Position numbers and translations under genes: made by a program
Origin: Mycteria americana
Taxonomy: Eukaryota; Chordata; Aves; Ciconiiformes; Ciconiidae
Reading direction: 5' to 3'
Assembly (NCBI RefSeq): GCF_035582795.1
Contig: NC_134367.1
Span: 85,543,062 to 85,607,061 of the forward strand
DNA length: 64,000 nucleotides
Notes under the pieces: generated by a model
Told to the model about the DNA's origin: nothing
Databases searched by the model: none
What the model saw: only the letters and a program-made list of their open reading frames with translations
Part shown: one piece after another, positions 1 to 64,000 of the stretch
How the letters are laid out: every line of letters starts with the position of its first letter
How positions within the stretch are numbered: the stretch's first letter is position 1

Positions 1-18
1 GTACTTTAACAGTGAAAA

Positions 19-46
19 ATCAGGCCCTACAAATTTAGGGCCTGAT
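19..46. repeat. Perfect 11-bp inverted repeat (hairpin)
   Basis: ATCAGGCCCTA at 19-29 is the exact reverse complement of TAGGGCCTGAT at 36-46, with a 6-nt loop (30-35). The GGCCTGATC-type arms resemble the short palindromic repeats that are common in amniote genomes, so this may be the end of an old palindromic element. The element may continue to the left, outside the window. Confidence 0.7.
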
Positions 47-1294
47 CAGCCTAATTTTCCATAGGTCATCTGTATGCCAGGGTTACCTATGAAGAAGATA
101 CAAGGGGGATTGCTGAGCCATGGGGAATAAACAAAAAAGTGTCTTGATGTTCTAGAAGCGCATTCGTAACTGAATAGTCTCCCCTGAGAAGTCCAAGATA
201 TATTTGAATCCATCCATTTGAACTGCAGAATAAGCTCTCTGCTAAATGCTTTTATCATGGGAGAAGAAGCCAGGGAAATATGTGTTCAGACTACCTCAAC
301 TAAAAAATGAATTCCGGAGTTTGCTGTAAATACATGTGGAGCCTTAGAGCCTATAAGGGTAGGCTTACCTTTGTCCTAGTTGCTGACTCCACCTCCAGTA
401 ACTATTGTCCATATGAACTGGAAAAATACCTAGAACAGCATTTGGCTTGAAAAAAAAACCCTCTTGAATTTGGTTCAGTTATGAAATTCTGGAAGATTAC
501 AGCTATTCCCAATTTAACTATGGGACACAACAAGAGATTTAGACTGCACATTAGCATAACTCCACTGCATTTATCCTATAGACAAACTGGTTTCGAAGTG
601 AAGAAACATGCAAATACTCTCCTCTTCTCCTTTGCATATGCTGAACTGGACTTATGCCGGGAGAGAGGTGAGCCAATTAAGAAACAAAGGACTTCAGAGG
701 AACTTCAGGGCACATTCAGAGGGATTGAGAATATACAAGAGACTTCACCTTGAGTAAGTTATTGCTGGTAGGTCTCAAGAACAACCAGTCTCATACTGGA
801 AATTATGTTGTGCAAAACTGGTACCGATTGCTCCTGAGATGAGAATACGGCTGAAGTTAGTGAGAGAGATCATAGCTGGACAGGGAACAATTGTCTTCAG
901 AACAGGAATTGGAAAATTCAGGCCTTGCTGCTTTCATGTCAGGAACATTGCTCATTTTCTCAGTGCTGATTCTTAATACAGCTGAGTGTCAGAGTAAAGC
1001 TTTGTTGGACAGGATGTAAGGACAACAGTTCTGGAAAAGGAAAACTTGCACTATACATGTTGCAAAAGAACATGTTATCCCTGTTTGGCAGTAATTCAGG
1101 TTGCGCCTAACACTGCCTTATACAGGGATGAATTTGCCCCTTTTACTAATCTTTGTATTGCTCCTGTGGAATGAATAGTAAGTAGCTAGTATTCATTTTT
1201 ACAGACTGGCAATTCGTTCAACCAGGTTGCCTTCTTGAGTGTATAACTTTAATTTCATTGATGTTAGTGAAATTACATTGGTGTATCTGGAAAC

Positions 1295-1425
1295 AGAAAT
1301 GAGGGCATTGAGACTGCAACTTGTCTAAGGTCATTCAGTCAATCTGTACAAATGCTGAGTTTAGAACACAGCAGTGTCTGATATCCAGTGCCCGTATCCT
1401 GTGCCCATAATCTCTACCTCATACC
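1295..1425 (-). repeat. MIR-like SINE relic
   Basis: The + strand reads as the reverse complement of the tRNA-derived MIR core: an 'acttgtctaaggtcattcag' stretch matches the 'acttgcccaaggtcacacag' block, followed by a degraded 'agtttagaacacag' and 'cagtgcccgtatcctgtgcc' segment in the expected order. It is strongly diverged and was identified by eye. Confidence 0.6.
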
Positions 1426-2949
1426 TCAGTGATTTAAAACCTGCCAGGTCTCATCTGTGCCCCTTAGATAATTATTGTCTGGAAACTCTGACTTAGTTGA
1501 TGATGTTTGTTTCTAGATAAATAAAGGCACGTTGTCTATGCATTCCTTATCTCACACACACACCTCTCTCCTCTTTTCTCAGTGTGACCAAAACTATTGC
1601 TGAATAATGCTGTGCTTTTTTAGACAAATAGTCTCAGGTAAATCAGTTATGGGTCACAGGCTGGCTCACTAAGGGATTTTTTTAACTGGTGGTACTCATG
1701 AAGTACAAATTGTATAGTCAGTTGCAGGCTTTCGCATTGCCCTAGTCACACAGTTTCTTCCTTGCTTAGTATATTTGTGTGATGAGGCTAAGCCAACATA
1801 AAACAGGAACACAGCCAGGATTCTGAGAACACATGATGGTGTGAAGGTTTCTTCAGAGACCTTCAGTTTGTAATAGGCCATGCTATACCCCTAGTCCTGC
1901 CCCTTGCATTCTCATCAGTGAACCATTTTTAAAATCCTGGATCTGTCTCACCATTTTTTCCGATCTTATGCCAGCACTATTTGTAGTTTCCCCACCTGTT
2001 ACTGTGTGTATTACGTTATAACTGTCTGCATATTGCTCTACAACTTGAGTGCGCTAACAGGCTGACTGCAGTGTTGTATATAAATTACCATATACGTGTC
2101 CCAGTTCTTCCTTTGCTGTTACATTTCTAATCTGTGCAAAGCATCTGTCGAAGCTTCTGATATTATTTAGTTCATGATTTAATCTGTCTTTGTGAGTTGC
2201 ATCTACCCAGACAAGAACCATTAAACAAAAAAGGCACCCTCAAGAGGCTAGCTTAAGGGATAAGGGAGTTCAGGTATCATGGTTTCTTCTGAACTATTTA
2301 ATAGAGATGTGTCAGAATGTGAGGTCTGAGGGCTCTTCTCATTCATGAAAGGTGTGATCTTGTGTAGCGCTGCGCGGCAGTCGCCATCACTAGAGGGTTT
2401 GCCCTCTGCTACATGACATCTTTCAGCACTCACGCTGCAGTTTGTGATTGTTATTCTGTATCACAGTACTGCCTAGCGATACTGTGGCAGAGACCATATG
2501 TTGAATGTTTCCTACTAATATCTGCCGTGAAGCCTCTCTGTGAACCAGGACCATCTGCTGTGCAGGCTACAAGGCTGCAAGTGTGGCCCTTCAAAGAGCA
2601 GGGATATCCCTTCCAGAGTATAAGGCACCCTGAATGCCTGAGCAAGCCTGACATACTAGAACAATGCTAAGGCATTTTTGGGTGCAGGCTACACACAAAC
2701 CTGAGAGACAAATGTGGAGGTGAAGGGTGTACGGTAGGTAAAGCGCACTGTAATCATAATGGTTCTGTAGGCTCCTCAGGGCTTTTGGACAGAAAAATCT
2801 TCTTCTCCAGAGAATTTGTGTTCTAGGTGGACATTAAGGACCGAAGGAAGCATTCCTGACGCTATTTTAGAGACGGGAGAGTGCAGCACAACAAGCTTGT
2901 TTCTCTTTCAGTAAGAGTAGGCCAACACTTAGCTTTTTGGGAAAATTTT

Positions 2950-3060
2950 ACCTGAATTGACTTGTTCAAGGTCACATAGGGCATCCTAAGCTGGTATGGA
3001 TCACCCCCTGTCTCAGCCCCGTGATTTTCCTTCCGCACAAAGGGTTGGCAAAAGCCAGTG
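2950..3060 (-). repeat. MIR-like SINE relic
   Basis: 'gacttgttcaaggtcacata' near 2958-2977 matches the reverse complement of the MIR core block. It is followed by a degraded segment containing 'tcagccccgtgat' in the position of the box-A side of the element. The copy is short and diverged. Confidence 0.5.
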
Positions 3061-6000
3061 ATCTCAGCGCAGTCAGGATTTTCTCCATACTCCTGAAGCC
3101 CAAGCTATGCTTTGGTTGTATTTGTCTGTCCTATAAATGTTTCTTGCTACACTTCATCCATGGCTGAATTTCAGGGACAGAGTAAGTCGTCTCTATATAT
3201 AGCTGATGAAACACTTTGGGATCTTCTGACAATGTCAGTTGTTACTATGAAGCCAGCAATGCATTTTTTCAGCTCTTTCTCCATTTTTGTTTCCAAACCT
3301 GTCATTTGAAATAGTATACTTTAAAAAAAAAAATAATTATAATGTATACTTAGCTTCTATGTAGTTAATATCCCCATGCATGAGTAGCATGGAGATTTTT
3401 CAGAGTGCAAGTTTGTGCCTCTTGCTGCTAGATGTGGGAGGGCTAATATGCTCAGTGCCCACAGTGCTTTTCTTTAGCTCAGACAAAATCAGAATTTTTG
3501 TTCTCAGATGTATGCTTCTCTTCTCTGCTCTCTTTCTGCCTGCCTTCTGTATGTGTTCATTTCAGGAATATGAAGCGAGTTTAATGTTTATTATCTCTAC
3601 ATATTGAATGTAATTCCTTAGGTTTTTTCTGAACTTACAAAATAGTGTGTTTCTTACATTAAACAAGGTGGGTTGTATTTATCATATTGGGGGAAAAAAA
3701 AAGGGTTATTTCTCCCAAACTCTAATAAAAAATAAATACATTTTATAACACCCCACCTTTCTGCTTAGCTTTGTTTGGGAAATTTATGCATAAGTTTTAA
3801 TAGAATCCAACATTTTGGCTCAATCTAAATTATCAGTCGTCTTTAAATAATTCAAACTTTTGTTGGTTACGCTTTAAACTAGTGGATATTTGCTACAAGC
3901 AGAAGTACATTTTAAGCAACAGTTGACGTGCTTTGAGAATAAAAGGGCTTTTTGATCCCTCTTTTAAGATTCTGTTAACAGTTTACACAAGAGAACAATC
4001 ACTTTGAATTTATTTTCTTTTATCTTGCATTGACTTCTTTCTTGAGAAACCATCCTGCTGTTCTTTTTCACAAAGAAACAGGCTGTGCCTAAGGAAGGAT
4101 GATTGCTTAAAGACTCACTGACTTACTGAGCTTTCATAAGGTTCTTTATCTTCCCGTGGCCTTTCTGAGACAGTTTTGGCAGATGTGAACTATTGTGTTC
4201 CTACACAGAAGTGTTACAGCTGAAAACTAATGGTGATCATTTTCACATTAGTTGATTGTTTCACAGGTGATTATTTAAGTAGAGGAAGCTGGCTAATTTC
4301 CTATTCTAAATTTCACTAAGTTCAAATAGAATGATCTGGGGAAACATTGTTGCAGTGTTCAGTATCTTTGAAGTTTTATTAAAAAGTTGGGGTTTTATAC
4401 TCATTCTAGGATTTTGTGAGAGGGAAGAATAAGAAGGAGGCTGAAGGGATTGAAAGTCTGATGAACAGTGAAAATACGGAGGAGTGAGTTCTTGAAAGAA
4501 CAATATGATGGCTTTTGGGGAGCAAATGGATGTTAAATATAAACTGTGCGAAACAATTTCCATTTCATAAAAAAAAAAAATGATAAAGGTTGACACAGGA
4601 GGTGAAAACTGTGCTTCCTTTAGTTAGAAAAGCCCTTTGATTCTCAAGGATCTTAATGCAATGTGTGCCAGGAGGTTTTCGCTTAGGTGGTCTTCAATTC
4701 AAAGATCCTTCCTAAGTGGAAAAGAATACTGAGTGAGTTTACCCACAGACCTGCTGCTCCTGTTAGGAAAGTTCTGGACTTCTTGGTGCTCCTGGTGCAT
4801 GGGAAATGATACCTTGTTGCCACAGTGTTCTCCTGAGGTAAAGGCATTCTCCTGAGTAAGCCCTTACTTAGCATTTATGTTAGCATGAACTACAACTGCA
4901 CACCTTTTGCCAAATAAAAGATAAAAACAGTGGACAATTCAGCTCTGCCATCTCCATTTCTGATCTCCCTGTGCCACCTTATTTCTTTTAATCTGTTTCG
5001 CAATCATGAGTATTCTTTTTGTCTTACCACATTGTAAGCAATCTGTGTCATTTCTACCTCAAATATACCTGCTGGCTCTCAGGTACCTTGCCATGTCAGC
5101 TTAAAATTCCATACCTGTATGGTTCGCTGTGCTTCTCCCTCTTTTTCTACTTGGGACTTTTGTCCTTTCTTTCCTGCTCAGCTTGCTTATTTCTGTTTTG
5201 ATTTGATTTTCTTTCTGCTTAGGCACACATAGTTTGTAGCTGTGTGACTCTGCCAGCTCTAGTGGGGATAGTCCTAACCTACCTCTGATGTGGGAATAAG
5301 CTGATAGAAGCACACTGCTTTATTCATACTACTCTGCTGGGCACAGCTTTCCTTTTCTCTAGGTGAGCTGGAAGAGGCAGCTCCCTTTCCACTTCAAGTT
5401 TGGCGTCAGAGTTCCATTTTGGCTCTCTTTCCACTACGGACCTCCATTCATATGCTTCTCATTACCATACACACAGTTCGTTTATAAAATTAAATTAAAG
5501 TAGTAAACAAAATACCAGATACTCCTCCTAAAGCTCTATCTATAAATATCTCCCCTGCCTACTCATGCTGTCTCATTAAGGGGTAGTAAGCAGTTATTTA
5601 GAGAACCTAAAACAGGTCAGATTCCATCAAGATAGGCAGTTTGTTTAAAATGGGGATATTCTGTTTAGCTTCCTGTTTCCTAGGTAAAAAGCCCAACTTT
5701 CTCAAAATGCACACTGACGAAGTTGAAGACCCCTATTTTGACATTTTCAGAATTAAAAAGTTAGATTTTTCATTCTGAAATATTTTTTTCATCCAAAATG
5801 AACTACCATAACCTACCCAAAGTGTATTTCAAAATACTTGCCCCTTACAGAAAAATGTGGGTTTATTCCTATTTGGAATTAACTTGGATTTTTTTGATCT
5901 CTCAGACTAGCTGAGAGATACTATGGTTCTAGCTGTTGGTTCCTTGGAACAATGATGACATTTTTGCTTTATTTGTTTTGTTATGAAAGTCCTAAGTTTA

Positions 6001-8264
6001 CCTATGTACCAAGTAAACATGAAAAAATTAACAGTACCTTTGCAGCAGTGGCTAGCTATGTTTTGAGCAAATCCAGTTATTTTATGAAAAAACTTAATAA
6101 ACTTCTTCCAGAATTCTAGAAAATCTGGGTAGATTTCCCTTTGATTTCCAGAAATCTAGGCATGGATCTGACTCCAGTCCTAATCCACAGTGTGATCGGA
6201 TACTCTTTGTCGTCATAACACCTCAGTTTTTATTTCATGACACAGGCACTCTGGCCCGTGTTACAGGACAAGGGCCAACAAATAGAATGTGGCTTTTAAC
6301 TAGTACCTGCCTGTATGAAGCCATCGGTACCCATAAGGCTCATGTATACTGCGCAGCAGGGAGTGGTGTGGTACCATCTGACTTCATCCACGTAGATCCC
6401 CAGACAAGGCAGTACCGAGGAAAGGCACGAAGCTGTTTCCAATGGCTCACCTCTAATGAGGTAGTGCATAAAAGGTCACAGGTCTTGTCAGTGCAGGAAA
6501 GCTCTTTGCACAGGAGACAGCTCTGGTTCAGAGCATTACAGCTTTACATGTATACTTCTGGGACTTTTCTGTCTTCTTCCTGCTTTTCCTCTAGAAAATT
6601 CTCCTGTACTGTGTATAGTGAATAAGAAGAAATGGTTTTACTGACCTGAAAGGCTTAAATAGTCATTTAGGTGATTGAAATTGGACATGTATCACAACCC
6701 ACAGTTGACTACCCAGCTATAAAAATAAACCACACAAATCACACCAGCATACGCATAATGTGTACATAAATTAAATATTTTGGTTTGTAATTGCTGTTTC
6801 ATATTGTCTGAGAGTATCCTAAGAGAATGCTCATCTGCACTTGAACAAAAATCCTAGGCATAGCATTCATCAACATTTGCTTCATTGTATAGATGGAAAT
6901 ATGGCAACCTTGAGAATATTTGCATTGAGCAGATGAAAAGCATGTGGTTCTGACTTTGCTGCTTAGATTTGGAATTTGATTTTTAGACTGATAATCTTGC
7001 AGCATCTACATCAGTCAAAGCAATCTGAACTTCCAAAGATTGCATTAAATGTTGCAATCCTCTTCTGAATTCCTATTTGCAAACTTTGTGCTGCATTTAT
7101 GAAGTTTTTTTGAGCTAATGGGTAGTTATTAGCTGTGCATGTATGCATGTTCTTCTAAATTGCATAGACTTATGGGATAGAAGGCGACTTGGCAGAAAGC
7201 AGAGCTTTAGTTAGCAATACGAAGTGGAGGACATATGCTGTCTAGCTGTTAATTATTCTGGTTAGTCATTCACGTTGCCTTAGAGACCTATGGTTGCCTT
7301 TACTGAACGTAGTTCTCCCTTATATTTGACTTTGTCTTTTATGGCTTCCAAAAGCTCGGCTTTGGTGAGCATTTTCTTTTTCTAAGTAAGGTTCGAATTG
7401 CATCCAGTGTGGACACTGCTAGAGAGGATGGCCTTGGCTGATGATAGGTGCAGGCATTAATGACTGGCTACATGAAGAACATAGTAAACTTGCCCATTCC
7501 CAGAAGAAACATTGTCACCAGGGCAACTGAAATGATGTGACAGGGGAGGTAGGGGACATGCTTGCCAGGATGCTCGATCTCAGTGCTGTCTTTTCAGATT
7601 TTACTCTGTGGCAAGCACGGGTAAATGGTTCCTGTCACACATTGATAAAGTTACTGGTTCCACAGGCCTTTGTATGTGCTTCTTGGTGCCTGCCTTTGAG
7701 GTCTATTGAACGTGTTTCCTGGACGAAAAAGATATATGTTGCTTTTCTAAGTTGTGCTTCCATACTTTCTGGTTTAACTCCAGGCCTGATCTCCACTGGA
7801 AATTGTTTCATCTCTTGGGTGTCCTTGTCTGCACTGGCTCTTGTGATCCTTAATCCGAAAAGGAAAGTGTGAAGTGACTCAAGGGTCCACACAGGCTTTG
7901 GGCTGATGCTGAACAATGTCAAACTACATCAGCAAATCATAGACGGGTCTTGAGAAGTAGAAATAGATGTCAGTAGGAAAAAAAAAAAAGGGGTATTTTA
8001 TCAAATTGGAAGGAACGACAGACACACAGACGAGTAGACAGTAATTTTGGGCCAGAGTTCCCCCGGTCAGCCTTCCCCTCTTGCAGGCAGTCTCGCTGCC
8101 CTGTACAGGAACAGCGCAGCTGCGGGTGCGGCGGCGCCAGCGCCGCCCGCGGGCGCGGAGCTCCTGGCCGGCTCTGCCCGGCCTGCGCCGCCCGCCGTGC
8201 TGGCGGCCCCGGCCCGACTGCGGGCGCCTCGCCGCCTGGAGCGGGGCTGGAGCCGCCGCCGCCC

Positions 8265-8270
8265 CACGTG
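8265..8270. promoter_or_regulatory. CACGTG E-box
   Basis: A palindromic E-box of the USF/MYC class in the GC-rich promoter core, 14 bp upstream of the first TATA-like box. The match is exact. Function is inferred from position only. Confidence 0.5.
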
Positions 8271-8283
8271 ACAGCCCGGCGGG

Positions 8284-8292
8284 GATAATAAG
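8284..8292 (+). promoter_or_regulatory. TATA-like box, upstream candidate
   Basis: GATAATAAG forms an AT-rich island inside GC-rich promoter DNA. A start 25-32 bp downstream (about 8315) would give a leader of roughly 285 nt with no upstream ATG. Confidence 0.4.
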
Positions 8293-8344
8293 CCGCTGCA
8301 ACGAGCCGCGCTGGGCTTCTCCGGAGGGTCAGCCGCAGGGACCT

Positions 8345-8364
8345 GCAGCAGCAGCAGCAGCAGC
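8345..8364. repeat. (GCA)n microsatellite in leader
   Basis: Six GCA units plus GC in tandem, just downstream of the proposed transcription start and therefore probably in the 5' untranslated region. Such trinucleotide tracts are often length-polymorphic. Confidence 0.85.
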
Positions 8365-8538
8365 GAGAGAGAGGGGAAGGACGGTCACCACAGGTCAGCA
8401 CCTACCTGACAGTTTCAGCCTCTGCTCTCAGCAAGACTCATCAATATTCACTCCCTGTCACCTTGGAAAAAGAAAAAAAGAAAGAAAAAAGACACTGCTA
8501 CCTACAACCCATCAGCAAGTAAATAAGCTAAACATACA

Positions 8539-8548
8539 TATATTTAAA
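8539..8548 (+). promoter_or_regulatory. TATA-like box, downstream candidate
   Basis: TATATTTAAA lies 52 bp upstream of the start codon. If used, transcription would start near 8570 and leave a leader of about 30 nt. It may equally be AT-rich leader sequence without function. Confidence 0.3.
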
Positions 8549-8599
8549 CGTAGTAGAAGCCACAGCAGCTGAAGCTGATCCCCGGGTAGCCTGAACAGC

Positions 8600-63270
<54,671 letters not shown>

Positions 63271-64000
63271 GTAAGCCATATAACAATGATCAGCAGCTCA
63301 GCTGAGGCAGGGAGGGGGGAATAAACCAGTTGTTTCAGATCTGGAAACAGTGCCATTGAGCGTCCACTTTGGAATCCAAACAGCAATAAACCCTTTCCTC
63401 AGGTCTCTATTTCATTTTGCTACGGTTTCATCTGCAAACAGATTGAATTGCTCACAGCAGACTTGACAGTGCTCAGCTGCCAAGGACAGTTCTAAAGCAG
63501 CAACAAATGGCATGTGGTTTATAGCACCCCTCTTTGGGAATTCGATGTCCAGCAAGGATAACAAAAGCCATTAGGTGCTTACCTTTTCATCCTTTGTGCT
63601 TAACCAGGTGAGGTACAGGATAACGGCCAGCACTGAGTTAATTTTTTGGTAGTGAGTATTCCAAAGCACTGAGATACTTTCCAAAACCATGTTCCTTAAG
63701 AAAAGAGGAAGTCGCACACAAGTATGCCAAGGTGGAAAACATATGTGTAACTCTTCCTGATCTATTTGCAGATAGATCACAATAACAAAAATACTTAAAA
63801 TATCAGTAGTGAAACAGTAGTTTCACCTGTTATCTTTCAAAGGCATTCACCCCTTTTAACATGTTGGATATGAGAGTATCTTTACTATTAGTCCTATTGC
63901 CTTGAGTGAGAATCCTTAAAGCAGGTGGTGAAATCACTCAACAATACAATCAACTGCTTTTAAAAAGATATGGCATGACTTTGTGCATGGGTGGGTGTGT
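63271..64000 (+). other. ACTN2: ACTN2 intron 13 (start only)
   Basis: 730 bases of intron 13. Exon 14, expected to begin with the RTEKLLETIDQL coding block, was not found before the window edge. Confidence 0.9.

Larger units (their letters stand above)
1..8040. other. 5' flank upstream of ACTN2
   Basis: No coding gene was recognised on either strand in these 8 kb. The open frames are short, overlap in several frames and show no known domain. The stretch holds a perfect short hairpin at 19-46, MIR-like SINE relics near 1.3 and 3.0 kb, and otherwise unique AT-rich sequence. In vertebrates the gene usually upstream of ACTN2 is HEATR1 on the opposite strand (general knowledge), but no HEATR1 exon was identified here. 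Distal muscle enhancers could lie here, but none can be proved from sequence alone. Confidence 0.6.
8045..8599 (+). promoter_or_regulatory. ACTN2: CpG-rich ACTN2 promoter and leader
   Basis: About 8090-8330 is the only strongly GC- and CpG-dense stretch in the window, with CGCC/GCGG runs, and it sits directly upstream of the ACTN2 start codon. It contains a CACGTG E-box at 8265-8270, an AT-rich TATA-like GATAATAAG at 8284-8292, a GCA-repeat tract at 8345-8364 and a purine-rich tract around 8465-8492. The + strand has no ATG between about 8030 and the start codon at 8600, which fits a long untranslated leader. The transcription start is not fixed by sequence: one near 8315 would follow from the GATAATAAG box, and a second TATA-like box at 8539-8548 could give a much shorter leader. 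Several open frames on both strands here are by-products of the high GC content. Confidence 0.75.

Noticed and set aside
1553-1562. Short CA run
   Set aside because: Only about five CA units; too short to call a microsatellite of interest.
7970-8572. Several long frames on both strands over the CpG island (up to 163 codons)
   Set aside because: GC-rich DNA lacks stop codons. The products are arginine, proline and alanine rich and overlap in most frames, as expected of shadows.

Overview
This is a vertebrate nuclear window, almost certainly from a bird. It carries the 5' part of one gene on the + strand, ACTN2 (sarcomeric alpha-actinin-2). The spliced exons read as a chicken-like alpha-actinin-2 with canonical GT/AG introns. 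A short CR1 LINE tail near 60.5 kb has the sequence and the octamer tail typical of avian CR1, which points to a bird and probably not the chicken itself. The species call is inference.

Layout: 1-8.0 kb is upstream flank with old SINE relics and a short perfect hairpin at its first bases. A CpG-rich promoter and leader occupies about 8.05-8.6 kb, and the start codon is at 8600. Intron 1 is about 24.8 kb and holds a 1.1 kb degraded antisense CR1. Exons 2-13 follow between 33.5 and 63.3 kb, and the window ends inside intron 13. The constitutive path gives 1515 nt (505 codons) of an expected product of about 894 residues: the N-terminal segment, the CH1-CH2 actin-binding domain and the first two spectrin-like repeats. 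The remaining rod and the EF hands lie beyond the window.

The most interesting structure is inside the actin-binding domain. Exon 6 and exon 8 are each present as two equal-length, equal-phase copies: 6a/6b of 79 nt and 8a/8b of 86 nt. One copy of each pair gives the muscle peptide, and the other gives a peptide closer to the non-muscle alpha-actinins. Including both copies or skipping both copies of either pair creates a stop codon at or just after the junction, so the layout is wired for mutually exclusive splicing with up to four versions of the second calponin-homology domain. An alternative exon 8 is known in alpha-actinins from general knowledge. I am less sure how well the exon 6 pair is described.

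No other protein gene, tRNA, rRNA or prokaryotic element was recognised. The remaining open frames look like chance frames, CpG-island shadows or repeat shadows. Intronic content is mostly unique AT-rich DNA with MIR-like SINEs, CR1 fragments, one probable nonautonomous DNA transposon relic with flanking direct repeats, small tandem duplications and inverted repeats. Repeat identifications were made by eye from remembered consensus features, with no database search.
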